DNA from: DASQUK01 sp963756425
Lineage (GTDB): Bacteria > Actinomycetota > Acidimicrobiia > Acidimicrobiales > VFJN01
Reading direction: 5' to 3'
Assembly: GCA_963756425.1 (NCBI GenBank)
Contig: CAVWNW010000001.1
Location: 190,479 to 254,478 of the forward strand
Length of the DNA stretch: 64,000 nt
The position numbers and the translations under genes are program-made. Shown in pieces: positions 35,117-43,448 of this stretch. A model generated the notes under the pieces. It was not told the DNA's origin, searched no databases, and was given only the letters and a program-made list of their open reading frames with translations. Positions within the stretch are counted from its first letter, which is position 1. Every line of letters starts with the position of its first letter.

Positions 35117-36157
35117 ATGGGTACCGTCGTCATCACCGGCGTCGACTCGCCGCTCGGCCGTCGTGTGGCCGGGCTGGCCGCCGACGACCCGGGCGTCGGC
35201 ACCGTGGTCGCCCTCGCGGATCGATCGGTGGTGGGTCTGCCCGAGCAAGTGGACCTGAGGCGCATCGACCTAGGCTCCGACGACGTCAAGCCGCACCTCG
35301 AGGGCGCCGAGGCCGTCGTGCACCTGGCGACCTCCGTGCCGGCGTCGCCGACGGCGCCGACCACCGACGTCGACCGTGCCCGCCGGCTGTTGGACGCCGC
35401 CGGCGGTGCCGCGGTGCCGCACCTCGTCGTCCTGTCGAGCGCCACGGTCTATGGCGCCTGGCCCAACAACCCGGTGCCGTTGACGGAGGAGGCGACGCTG
35501 CGTCCCAACCCGGGCTTCGCCTTCGCCGCAGAGCGTGCCGAGATCGAGCGGCTGGCGGCAGAGTGGCGGAGCGCTCACCCCGGCGCGATGGTCGCCGTGC
35601 TCCGCCCGGCGCGGACAGCCGGGTCAGACACTCGCGAGTGGCTGGTGCCGGCACTGCGCCCGGGCCCGGCGGTCCCCGAGACCGCCGATGATCCCCCGGT
35701 CCAGTTCCTGGACCTCGGCGACCTGGCGGCGGCCATCCAGCTGGCCCGGAGCCGGCGGCTCGACGGCGCCTACAACGTGGCGCCGGATGGATCGGTCCCC
35801 GGCGACGAGGTGCGTTCGCTCACCGGCGCACCGCTGAAGGTCCCGCTGCCGGAGCGGCTCGCCGGCCGCTTGGTGCGCTGGGGATTCCGCTGGGGCCTGG
35901 GCCCCACGCCCCCGGAGCTGATGCCGTACACGCTTCAACCGTGGACGATCGCCAACGACCGCCTGCGCGCGCAGGGTTGGTCGCCCACGGTGACCAACGA
36001 GGAGGCGTGCGTCGACGCGTTCGACGGGGGTGCCTGGGCCACGATGAGCCCCCGCCGGCGCCAGGAGATCGCGCTGGGGGTCGCGGGCGCCGGCGTCGCC
36101 GCGCTCGCCACCGGTGGGGTGCTGGTCGCGCGGCGCCTGTTGCGTTCGCCTCGTTAG
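35117..36157 (+). CDS. Extended SDR / NAD-dependent epimerase-like protein with C-terminal helix
   Basis: A 346-residue Rossmann protein. The dinucleotide motif is VITGVDSPLGRRV at the N-terminus; LSSATVYGAWPNNPVPLTEE is the strand 5 region. The catalytic YxxxK is not canonical: FAFAAERAE stands in its place (F-x-x-x-R), so activity may be altered or lost. The last 25 residues form a membrane helix (VAGAGVAALATGGVLVARR). ATG 35117 follows AAGAGGT. Probable sugar or lipid dehydrogenase/epimerase relative; substrate unknown. Confidence 0.75.
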   Translation: MGTVVITGVDSPLGRRVAGLAADDPGVGTVVALADRSVVGLPEQVDLRRIDLGSDDVKPHLEGAEAVVHLATSVPASPTAPTTDVDRARRLLDAAGGAAVPHLVVLSSATVYGAWPNNPVPLTEEATLRPNPGFAFAAERAEIERLAAEWRSAHPGAMVAVLRPARTAGSDTREWLVPALRPGPAVPETADDPPVQFLDLGDLAAAIQLARSRRLDGAYNVAPDGSVPGDEVRSLTGAPLKVPLPERLAGRLVRWGFRWGLGPTPPELMPYTLQPWTIANDRLRAQGWSPTVTNEEACVDAFDGGAWATMSPRRRQEIALGVAGAGVAALATGGVLVARRLLRSPR

Positions 36158-36197
36158 TGGGGCGCTATGTCCGGGCCGGTGGCATCGTTCCGGTGGC

Positions 36198-37346
36198 TCA
36201 GCTGTCTGCCCCGTCCTGGCCCCCGAGGGTGACGGTCAGCGTCGTCGGGTCGTCGTCCCGAACCACGGTCGCAGCGATCTCGTCGCCCGGAGACAGCGAC
36301 CGCAACGTGATCATGAGGTCGGGCATGTGGCCGATCATGTGCCCGTCGATCTCGACCAGAACGTCGCCGACCCGCAGGCCGCCCTGCTCGGCCGGGCTGT
36401 CGGGCGTCACGGAGGCGATCAGGACGCCGCCGCCGGCGACCTCGGGATCGCCGGCGGCGCTGCCCTCGATGCCGAGCCAGCAGGGCTTCACCTTGCCGGC
36501 CGCCACCAGGTCTTCTGCGACCTTGCGCGCCACCTCCACCGGGACGACGTACGACGCATTCCCGTCGTCGACCCCGGTGACGACGCCGACCACCACGCCG
36601 CCGGCCGTGACGAGCGGCCCCCCCACCGCGTGGGCCGGAGCGTCGCCGGTGGTCTCGACGACGGCGTCGAGCGTGGTGCCGCTCGGGGTCTGATAGCGAC
36701 GGGTGCCGCCGACCAGGGCCGCCACCGTGGTGGCGCCGCCGGCGGCGCCGATGCTCACGGTGAAGGACGTTTGGCCCTGCACGAGGCCTGCCTGGCTGGC
36801 CAGCAGGCCGGTCTCGTAGCCGTGCCCCTCGAGGTCGAGCACGGCGATGCCGGTCGTGGGGTCGGTGCCCACGACCTCCGCATCGGTCGACGACCCGTCG
36901 GGCAGGCGGACGCTCAGCTGCCCGCCGCTGTCGACGACGCTGGCGCTGGTGAGCACGATCCCGTCGTCCCGCACGACGATCCCGGAGCCACCACCCTCGA
37001 TCGAGACGACCGCGGGCGCCACGTGCTGGCGGATGCCATTGGCGGCCTGATCCGGGGTCCGCGGCGAGGACGACACGGTGTCGAGGGCGACCCGCTCGAC
37101 CACGGGGCGATCAACGGTCCGCTCGCCCAGGCCGAACGCCAGTGCTCCCGCACCTGCGAGGACGGCGCCGGCGGTTCCGGCAACCGCCACCACACCCCAC
37201 GGGCGCCCGGACTGCCGGTCGTGGCCGCCCGGGCGGGCGGCCTGCTGCGGCCCCAGCTCCGACGGGTGGCGCCACACCCGATCGTCGGGATGCGGCGGCG
37301 GACGGAACCGGAAGAAATCCGCTTCGGCGTCGTCGTCGAAGGGCAC
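36198..37346 (-). CDS. HtrA-like PDZ protein with degenerate protease triad
   Basis: A 382-residue membrane protein: cytoplasmic N-terminus with DRVWRHPSELG, one helix near 58-80, an outer trypsin-like domain (about 115-285) and a PDZ domain (about 295-382, VTPDSPAEQGGLRVGDVLVEIDG in part). Where HtrA proteases have TNxHVV, TDLAV and GNSGGPL, this protein has LTSASVVDSG, TGIAVLDL and HAVGGPL. By this alignment His, Asp and Ser are all replaced, so it is probably a non-catalytic binding or scaffold protein. Start GTG 37346. Divergent from moaE. Confidence 0.8.
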   Translation of the reverse strand: MPFDDDAEADFFRFRPPPHPDDRVWRHPSELGPQQAARPGGHDRQSGRPWGVVAVAGTAGAVLAGAGALAFGLGERTVDRPVVERVALDTVSSSPRTPDQAANGIRQHVAPAVVSIEGGGSGIVVRDDGIVLTSASVVDSGGQLSVRLPDGSSTDAEVVGTDPTTGIAVLDLEGHGYETGLLASQAGLVQGQTSFTVSIGAAGGATTVAALVGGTRRYQTPSGTTLDAVVETTGDAPAHAVGGPLVTAGGVVVGVVTGVDDGNASYVVPVEVARKVAEDLVAAGKVKPCWLGIEGSAAGDPEVAGGGVLIASVTPDSPAEQGGLRVGDVLVEIDGHMIGHMPDLMITLRSLSPGDEIAATVVRDDDPTTLTVTLGGQDGADS

Positions 37347-37410
37347 GGCGCGGAGGATAACCCTGGGCGGCAGCCCAGAGACCGCGCCCAGCGGTCGGGG
37401 CCTGCGTAGC

Positions 37411-37917
37411 ATGAGCACGATGGAGACGGCGAGCAACGAGGGGGGGCGAGCCGGGTTGGCACCCGAGGGCGACACCTGGATCGGCCTGTCGGCGTCTCCC
37501 CTCCCGGTCGCCGAGGCCGCCGACTGGGCCGTCCTCCCGGACTGCGGGGGCCTGGTCCTGTTCTCGGGCACCGCCCGGGACCATGCCGAGGGCCGACCCG
37601 GGATCCACCAACTCGAGTACGAGGCCTACGAGGAGCAGGTCGTCCCCCGACTGCGCGATGTGGCGGAGGAGACGAGGGTGCGGTGGCCGATGGTCGGCCG
37701 CATCGCCCTGCTGCACCGGGTCGGTGTCCTGGAGATCGGCGAGAGCGCGGTCGTCGTCGCCGTGTCGGCGCCGCACCGCGACGAGGCCTTCGCCGCGGCC
37801 CGGTTCTGCATCGACACGCTGAAGCGGTCGGTTCCCATCTGGAAGCGCGAGTCGTGGACGGGGGGCGAGAGCTGGGGGCTCGAGGCGCAGCACATCGTGG
37901 ACGCGGGGACGGGGTGA
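37411..37917 (+). CDS. moaE: Molybdopterin synthase catalytic subunit MoaE
   Basis: A 168-residue protein with GGLVLFSGTARDHAEGRPG, EYEAYEEQVVPRL, IALLHRVGVLEIGESAVVVA and the C-terminal catalytic segment LKRSVPIWKRE. It transfers sulfur from MoaD thiocarboxylate to precursor Z in molybdenum cofactor synthesis. The first 35 residues are an unconserved extension; ATG 37411 is the only nearby start, with ATG 37420 as alternative. No other moa genes are in the window. Confidence 0.88.
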   Translation: MSTMETASNEGGRAGLAPEGDTWIGLSASPLPVAEAADWAVLPDCGGLVLFSGTARDHAEGRPGIHQLEYEAYEEQVVPRLRDVAEETRVRWPMVGRIALLHRVGVLEIGESAVVVAVSAPHRDEAFAAARFCIDTLKRSVPIWKRESWTGGESWGLEAQHIVDAGTG

Positions 37918-37921
37918 TTCC

Positions 37922-38104
37922 ATGGCCGCCGTCGCCTTCCTCCTGCTCGCCGTGGTGATAGCGGCCGTGGGGGTGACGGTCCTGTACCTCCGGAACCGCC
38001 CACCGACGTCGTTCGATGCCAGCATCGACAACTTCCGCCGTGAGATGGAGGCGCTCGCCCCGCGCGACGGCGAGGTCCGGAACCGACGCTGGTGGAAGCG
38101 CTAG
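37922..38104 (+). CDS. Small single-pass membrane protein
   Basis: A 60-residue protein: a hydrophobic helix (3-23), then a soluble tail FDASIDNFRREMEALAP and a basic end. ATG 37922 is five bases after the moaE stop, and the TAG overlaps the mreB-like start. Position suggests a link with cell-shape functions, but the function is unknown. Confidence 0.6.
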   Translation: MAAVAFLLLAVVIAAVGVTVLYLRNRPPTSFDASIDNFRREMEALAPRDGEVRNRRWWKR

Positions 38105-39105
38105 TGGCCCGCGACCTCGCCATCGACCTCGGCACCGCCAACACCCTCGTCTACGAGCGCGGCCGCGGCATCGTCCTCAACGAGCCGACCGTCATCGCCC
38201 TCAACACCCGCACCCGTGAGGTGTTGGCCATGGGCCACGACGCCTGGCAGATGATCGGGCGCACGCCCAGCGACATCGTCGCCGAGCGCCCGCTCCGCCA
38301 GGGCGCCATCACCGACTTCGACGTGACCCAACGGATGATCCGGCTGCTGTTGCACCGCGTGCGGGTCGGCCGCTTCAACCGTCCGCGGGTGGTGGTGTGT
38401 GTGCCGTCGGCCATCACGGAGGTCGAGCGACGGGCGGTGGCGGAGGCCGCCCGGCGTGCGGGGGCCACGGACGCCTTCCTGATCGAACAGCCCATGGCCG
38501 CCGCCATCGGCTGCGGCCTCCCGATCCACGAGCCCATAGCCAGCCTCGTGATCGACGTCGGGGGCGGAACCACCGAGACCGCCCTGGTGTCGCTCGGTGG
38601 GGTGGTGGGGCTGGACGCCGTGCGGGTCGGAAGCTTCGACATCGACGGCGCCATCCAGGCCTACGTGCGGCGCGAGTACGGCATCGCCGTGGGCGAGCGC
38701 ACTGCCGAGGAGATCAAGATCGCGATCGGATCGGCGTGGCCGGTGCGTGACGAGCTCAAGGCCGAGGTCCGCGGGCGCGACCTGGCATCGGGCCTGCCGA
38801 AGACGGTGATCCTGACGCCCGCCGAGATCCGCGCCGCCATCGACGACGTGATCATGGAGATCATCGACTCGGTCGTGGCGTGCCTCGGGAAGGCCCCACC
38901 CGAGCTGGCCCACGACCTGATCACCCAGGGCCTGCACCTCGTGGGCGGGGGCGGCATGCTTGCCGGCCTGGACCAGCGCATCGCCCATGAGACCGACATC
39001 GACGTGCACCTCGTCGAGAGCGCCCTCGAGTGTGTCGTGCTCGGCGCCGGCCGTTGCATCGAGGAGCCGGCGGCACTGCGCGTGGTGTTCCAGACGGACC
39101 GGTAG
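38104..39105 (+). CDS. mreB: MreB-like actin-family ATPase
   Basis: A 333-residue actin-fold protein with phosphate-1 motif DLGTANTLVYERGRGIVLNE, phosphate-2 IDVGGGTTETALVSLGG and adenosine motif LVGGGGMLAGLDQRI. MreB filaments under the membrane guide lateral wall synthesis. No mreC/mreD follow, so the canonical rod operon is absent here. Start GTG 38104 overlaps the preceding stop; GTG 38092 is an alternative four codons earlier. Confidence 0.9.
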   Translation: MARDLAIDLGTANTLVYERGRGIVLNEPTVIALNTRTREVLAMGHDAWQMIGRTPSDIVAERPLRQGAITDFDVTQRMIRLLLHRVRVGRFNRPRVVVCVPSAITEVERRAVAEAARRAGATDAFLIEQPMAAAIGCGLPIHEPIASLVIDVGGGTTETALVSLGGVVGLDAVRVGSFDIDGAIQAYVRREYGIAVGERTAEEIKIAIGSAWPVRDELKAEVRGRDLASGLPKTVILTPAEIRAAIDDVIMEIIDSVVACLGKAPPELAHDLITQGLHLVGGGGMLAGLDQRIAHETDIDVHLVESALECVVLGAGRCIEEPAALRVVFQTDR

Positions 39106-39121
39106 AGCCCGGAGCGGGTCG

Positions 39122-39187
39122 CCCGAACCGCAACTGGGTGTAGTTGTCCGGTCATGGACCGCACGGCTACACCCGGAACGATTCGGG
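39122..39187. repeat. Nested inverted repeat before bioB
   Basis: Outer arms CCCGAA/TTCGGG (39122, 39182), inner GGGTGTAG/CTACACCC (39136, 39167) and a small central GGTC-AT-GGACC dyad. It sits between the mreB-like and bioB genes and ends 34 bases before the bioB start. It could be a terminator, a biotin-pathway operator, or both. Confidence 0.5.
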
Positions 39188-39221
39188 TTCGTGGCCGCGG
39201 CCGCCATTAACGTCACCAGCC

Positions 39222-40226
39222 GTGCCAGCCACGACCGAACTGCTCGACGTTGCGCGACGGGCGCTGCTCGACGATCGGCGCCAGCTGACGCTCGACGAGC
39301 TGTCCGGTCTGGCGGGTGTGCCCGATGCCGACGACGGTGCGCTGGCTGCGCTCGCGCACGAGGTGCGCCTGGCGTGGTGCGGCGACGTCGTCGAGATCGA
39401 GGGGATCCTGTCGGCCAAGACCGGCGGCTGCCCCGAGGACTGCCAGTTCTGCTCACAGTCCGCGCGCTACGACTCGCCGGTGAAGGCGGTCCCTCTGCTC
39501 GCCGACGACGAGGTGGTGGCCGCGGCCACGGAGACGGCGGCACTGGGGGCGAGCGAGTTCTGCCTGGTCTACGCCGTGCGGGGCCCCGACGAGCGGCTGA
39601 TGGCGCACCTCGAGGAGGTCGTGCGCCTCGTTCGTCGGGAGACGGGCCTCAACGTGGCGGTCAGCGCCGGCATCCTCGACGACGACCAGGCCCGTCGACT
39701 CGCGGCCGCGGGCACGCACCGCTACAACCACAACCTCGAGACCGCCCGGTCGCACTTCCCCCGCATCGTGACGACCCACACGTGGGAGGAGCGGTTCGCC
39801 ACCTGCGAGCTCGTCCGCCGGCACGGGATGGAGCTGTGCTGCGGCGTGCTGCTGGGGATGGGGGAATCCGACGATCAACGCATCGAGTTGCTCGGGCAGC
39901 TGCGGGAGGCGGGGCCCGCGGAGGTGCCCCTCAACTTCCTCGATCCCCGGCCGGGCACGCCGCTGGCCAACCGCCCGCTGGTGGCGGCGCGGGAGGCGAT
40001 CCGCTGGATCTCGCTGTTCCGCCTGGCGCTGCCGGACGTGATCCTGCGCTATGCCGGCGGCCGCGAGGTCACGCTCGGCGACCTGCAGGAGATGGGGATG
40101 ACTGCGGGGATCAACGCCCTGATCGTCGGCAACTACCTGACGACCTTGGGCCGAGCCCCACAGGAGGACCTGGTCATGCTCGACAAGCTGCGCATGCCCG
40201 TGGGCACGCTGTCGCGGGTGATCTGA
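39222..40226 (+). CDS. bioB: Biotin synthase
   Basis: A 334-residue radical-SAM enzyme. The 4Fe-4S motif CPEDCQFC is near residue 72. SAGILDDDQARRLAAAGTHR and YNHNLETA are family hallmarks, as are the C-terminal GREVTLGDLQEMGMTAGINA and IVGNYLTTLG. It inserts sulfur into dethiobiotin. Start GTG 39222 matches homologue N-termini; earlier in-frame codons only read through the inverted repeat. The BsaP-like gene begins on the next base after the stop. Confidence 0.93.
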   Translation: MPATTELLDVARRALLDDRRQLTLDELSGLAGVPDADDGALAALAHEVRLAWCGDVVEIEGILSAKTGGCPEDCQFCSQSARYDSPVKAVPLLADDEVVAAATETAALGASEFCLVYAVRGPDERLMAHLEEVVRLVRRETGLNVAVSAGILDDDQARRLAAAGTHRYNHNLETARSHFPRIVTTHTWEERFATCELVRRHGMELCCGVLLGMGESDDQRIELLGQLREAGPAEVPLNFLDPRPGTPLANRPLVAAREAIRWISLFRLALPDVILRYAGGREVTLGDLQEMGMTAGINALIVGNYLTTLGRAPQEDLVMLDKLRMPVGTLSRVI

Positions 40227-40463
40227 GTGGCAGGACCCGCTCGCTCGACCCTCCCCGCGGCGGCCGACTGGCGCCACTGCTCCGGATGCGGCGCCCCGGT
40301 AGAGGAGTGCCCCGGCTGCTCCGGCCCCTACGAGCCCTGGCGCTTCTGCGTGGAGTGCGGCCGCTGGCTGACGGTGCAGGTCACACCGACGGGGTGGCGG
40401 GCCCGCTGCCGGGGATGCGGCGGCGTGTTGGAGGCCTCCCACGGCGCGGCGCACACCGTGTAG
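40227..40463 (+). CDS. bsaP: Cys-rich protein, probable biotin synthase auxiliary protein BsaP
   Basis: A 78-residue protein with four CxxC pairs: CSGC, CPGC, CVEC and CRGC, spread over residues 18-66. GTG 40227 directly follows the bioB TGA, so it must be co-translated. In mycobacteria, BioB has been reported to need a small auxiliary protein (BsaP, Rv1590) encoded next to bioB; size, Cys content and position match. The assignment rests on those features and not on alignment. Otherwise it could be a generic zinc-ribbon protein. Confidence 0.65.
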   Translation: MAGPARSTLPAAADWRHCSGCGAPVEECPGCSGPYEPWRFCVECGRWLTVQVTPTGWRARCRGCGGVLEASHGAAHTV

Positions 40464-40465
40464 CT

Positions 40466-41527
40466 GTGCCGGCAGCCGTCCCCGACCTCGGATCCGGCCC
40501 CGTCCCCAGCGAGGCCATCGCCGCCCTCCCCAAGGTCGAGCTCCACGTCCACCTCGAAGGGTCGATGCGGCCGTCCACGGTGCTGGCGCTGGCCGAGCGC
40601 AACGGCGTCGACCTCGGGGTCGACTCCGAGGCCGAGCTGGCGGAGCGCTACCGCTTCCGCGACTTCCTCCACTTCATCGAGCTGTTCCGCGCCGGCCTCG
40701 CGGTCCTGCGCACTCCCGACGACCTGGTCAGCTGCGCCGACGCGCTCACCGAGGAGCTGGCCCGCCAGCAGGTCCGGTGGGCGGAGGTCACCACCACGCC
40801 GGTCAATCACGTCCGCACCCGGGGCTGGGGGGAGGCCGCCTACGCCGCAGCCCTTGACGAGGCCCAGCGGCGGGCCGCAGCCCGCGGCGTCGAGGTCCGC
40901 TGGGTCCTGGACATCTCCCGGGGCCAGGAGCTCCCCGACGACCACCTCACCGCCTCGCTGCTGTCTGGTGCCGATGCCCCCTCCGGCGCGGTGGCGATGG
41001 GCCTCGGGGGGCCGGAGGCGGAGTGGCCCCCCGAGCTCTACGCCGACACGTTCGCCCGCGCCCGTGCGGCCGGCGTGCCGGCGGTGGTGCACGCGGGGGA
41101 GGCCGCGGGGCCGGCGAGCGTGACCGGCGCCCTGGACAGCCTGCACGCGGTGCGGATCGGCCATGGAGTCCGCGCGCTCGAGGACCGATCGGTGGTGCGA
41201 CGCCTGGTCGACGAGCAGGTGCCGCTGGAGGTGTCGCCCACGTCCAACGTGCTGCTCGGCGTCACCGCCCCCTCGATCGCGGACCATCCCATCGGCGAGA
41301 TGATCGGCCTGGGGATGGACGTGTCGGTGAACACCGACGACCCCGGCTACTTCTCGACCACGCTCGAGCGGGAGCTCGCCCTCGTGACCCAGCACCACGG
41401 GGTCGACGCCCGGGGACTGGCGGCGCTGCAGCGGCGGGCGATGGCGGCGTCGTTCGCCCCGCCCGAGCTCCGGGCCGCCTTCGAGTCGGAGCTCGACGCC
41501 TGGGAGTCGACCTGGAGCCGGGCGTGA
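40466..41527 (+). CDS. add: Adenosine deaminase
   Basis: A 353-residue amidohydrolase with zinc ligands in KVELHVHLEGS (near 27-36), catalytic Glu in VVHAGEA, His in RIGHGV and Asp pair in NTDDPGYF. It deaminates adenosine to inosine in purine salvage, or a related aminopurine such as aminodeoxyfutalosine or adenine; the subfamily cannot be settled by eye. Start GTG 40466 is two bases after the BsaP-like stop. Cytoplasmic. Confidence 0.88.
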   Translation: MPAAVPDLGSGPVPSEAIAALPKVELHVHLEGSMRPSTVLALAERNGVDLGVDSEAELAERYRFRDFLHFIELFRAGLAVLRTPDDLVSCADALTEELARQQVRWAEVTTTPVNHVRTRGWGEAAYAAALDEAQRRAAARGVEVRWVLDISRGQELPDDHLTASLLSGADAPSGAVAMGLGGPEAEWPPELYADTFARARAAGVPAVVHAGEAAGPASVTGALDSLHAVRIGHGVRALEDRSVVRRLVDEQVPLEVSPTSNVLLGVTAPSIADHPIGEMIGLGMDVSVNTDDPGYFSTTLERELALVTQHHGVDARGLAALQRRAMAASFAPPELRAAFESELDAWESTWSRA

Positions 41528-41552
41528 CCGCGGATGTCCTCGCCCGGGCTGC

Positions 41553-42161
41553 CTAGCGGCTCACGTCCTCTGCGGCTTGGCGGACCTGCCAGTCGCGATC
41601 GGTGAGCGCCCGCTCGAGCGCGGCGTCGACCTCGGGGCCGTCGAAGGGCGCCAACGCCAGCACCGCACGCCGTCGGACCGCGGGGCGGTCGCTGGTGGCG
41701 GCCAGGACGGCGGGCAGGCCAGCAGGGTCCCCGGTGGCGCCGAGCGCGGCCACGGCCGCCTCCCGGCATGTCGGGTCGTCGTGGCCGGTCGCCACGGCGG
41801 CCAGGGCTGCGACCACGCCGGGCTCTGGAGGTCGCCGCTCGCCCGATGCCCAGGCGGCGGCCTCCACGACGCTGGCATCCGCATCGCCGAGGACCGGGGC
41901 AAGAGCGGGATCGGCGTCCCCGGGAAGGTCCGCCACCAACTCCGCCGCCCGAGCCCGCACGTTGGCCGACGTATCCGTCAGGGCGGCGCCGAGGTCGTCG
42001 GTCGTCAGGGACCCAGCGCGGGCCAGTGCGCCGAGCGCGGTGGCGCGCACCGATGGCTCCGGATCAGCAAGGAAGGAGCGGGCCGCGGCGGCATCGCCGC
42101 GGTGCCCGGCCACGGCGGCCGCCCGCCGGCGGGCCACGGCGTCCGCCATCTGCCGACCCAT
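41553..42161 (-). CDS. HEAT-repeat protein
   Basis: A 202-residue all-helical protein made of about five HEAT/PBS-lyase-type repeats of some 31 residues (for example PSVRATALGALARAGSL, ANVRARAAELVADLPG, DWQVRQAAEDVSR). Such solenoids act as binding scaffolds. No catalytic residues. Start ATG 42161 or ATG 42149. It follows the membrane protein gene at 42177 on the same strand by 15 bases. Confidence 0.75.
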   Translation of the reverse strand: MGRQMADAVARRRAAAVAGHRGDAAAARSFLADPEPSVRATALGALARAGSLTTDDLGAALTDTSANVRARAAELVADLPGDADPALAPVLGDADASVVEAAAWASGERRPPEPGVVAALAAVATGHDDPTCREAAVAALGATGDPAGLPAVLAATSDRPAVRRRAVLALAPFDGPEVDAALERALTDRDWQVRQAAEDVSR

Positions 42162-42176
42162 CGCCTCGCCGCGGGG

Positions 42177-43439
42177 TCAGAGCCCGCTCAGCACCTGGTT
42201 GCCGGCCACGGCCAAGGCAACGACGATGCTCGAGACCACCAGGCCGAGAAAGGCGAGCAGCACCAACAGCTCGCCCGTCGCCTTGAGCCTGGTCGTCGCG
42301 CGGGGCCGGAGGGGAACCACCTGGCCCTGCTCTCGGTGCCGGGCCGGTCGTCGCCCGTCGCCAGTCGTGGTGTCGATCGGACCCGGGGGGACATGTTCCG
42401 CCGCTTCCACGACTGGGGGGCCGGGAGCGGCGGCTGTGGGCTCGGGTTCGAAGGCCACCGGCTCGGGCGCGAGGGTCGGCGGGCTTGGCGCGGTGGGGGC
42501 CGGCTCCGGTTCGAAGCCTGCGGGGCTGGGCGCAACGGCCACCGGCCCGGGCTCGAACGTCGCCGGCTCGGGCTGGGATGCCGCCGGCTGCGCCGCGACT
42601 GCGGCGGGAACGGCGGTGACCGCGGCCGGCTCCCGCGCGAACCGGGGGCCACGATCCTCTGCATCATCGGGCAGCGCCACCGGCTCCGGCACCAGGCGGG
42701 TGGCGGCGCGCCTGGTCGCGTGCGCGGCTCGTCGTGTCCCCCGCCTCGTGGCAACGGTCGCCCGCCCGCCGCCCCGTCGCACGGCCTCGGCCGTGCCGGC
42801 GGCGGTCCGCGCGCCGGTCCGGCGTGTGCCAGCCGCCGCCCGGCGGACGAACGCGGCCGTGTGGGCCCTACCGGCGCCGAAGGCCGCCACAGTGGATGCA
42901 CTGATCGTCGCGGCGGTGGCAACCAGGACCGCTCCGCCGCCCCGGGCGATGGCAGTCGCTCGGCGGCCGACGCGGGTGCCGGCCTGCGCGCTGGCTCGAC
43001 CTGCCTGCGCCCTCGCTTGTTCCGTCGCTTCCCCGGCCCGCATGCTCGCCCTTCCTGTGGCTCGACCGGCTCGCACGCTGACGCTCCGGACCGTCCGCCC
43101 AGTCTGAGCTCCAGCCTCACCCGCCACCCGTCCGGTCGCCGCCGCGGCGTTCCGGCAGGAGTGGGCGGCCCGAACACTAGTCCGCGCTACGGCACCGCGG
43201 GCGAAGGCAAGGGCCAGCCCGGAGCGGTCGGTGCAGCGGACGGCGCCACGGCAGGTGGCCCGCGCCACGGTCTCGGCCCGGTCCCGGGCTACCGGCGCAA
43301 TGTTGCGCCACTGCCCCCGGGCGCTGGGGAGATCGGCGCCTTCCGTGGCAGGCTGGTCGGCACTGGCCGCGAGCATCTCGACCGTAACGGCCAGGACACC
43401 CCCGCCGACGATCGCCACGCAGAGTATTACCAGGGCCAC
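42177..43439 (-). CDS. Ala/Arg/Pro-rich membrane protein of unknown function
   Basis: A 420-residue protein with hydrophobic helices at both ends: residues 1-25 (VILCVAIVGGGVLAVTV) and the last 25 (LLVLLAFLGLVVSSIVVALA). The middle is low-complexity: Arg/Ala/Thr-rich to about 240, then repeats of PEP, FEPEP and PSP type. No domain recognised. Start GTG 43439 lies nine bases from the oppositely directed protease start, which is odd and leaves the true start uncertain. Confidence 0.5.
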   Translation of the reverse strand: MALVILCVAIVGGGVLAVTVEMLAASADQPATEGADLPSARGQWRNIAPVARDRAETVARATCRGAVRCTDRSGLALAFARGAVARTSVRAAHSCRNAAAATGRVAGEAGAQTGRTVRSVSVRAGRATGRASMRAGEATEQARAQAGRASAQAGTRVGRRATAIARGGGAVLVATAATISASTVAAFGAGRAHTAAFVRRAAAGTRRTGARTAAGTAEAVRRGGGRATVATRRGTRRAAHATRRAATRLVPEPVALPDDAEDRGPRFAREPAAVTAVPAAVAAQPAASQPEPATFEPGPVAVAPSPAGFEPEPAPTAPSPPTLAPEPVAFEPEPTAAAPGPPVVEAAEHVPPGPIDTTTGDGRRPARHREQGQVVPLRPRATTRLKATGELLVLLAFLGLVVSSIVVALAVAGNQVLSGL

Positions 43440-43448
43440 GCGAACCGG

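Noticed and set aside
37347..37571. N-terminal extension of the HtrA-like protein
   Set aside because: The upstream frame overlaps moaE in antisense. The conserved N-terminus of such proteins begins near GTG 37346.
38101..39543. Minus-strand frame opposite the mreB-like gene and bioB
   Set aside because: Antisense to clearly conserved genes and without any motif.
41577..43448. Plus-strand frame leading into the PDZ-Lon protease
   Set aside because: The upstream 620 codons are opposite the HEAT and membrane protein genes and have random composition. The protease proper starts near 43449.
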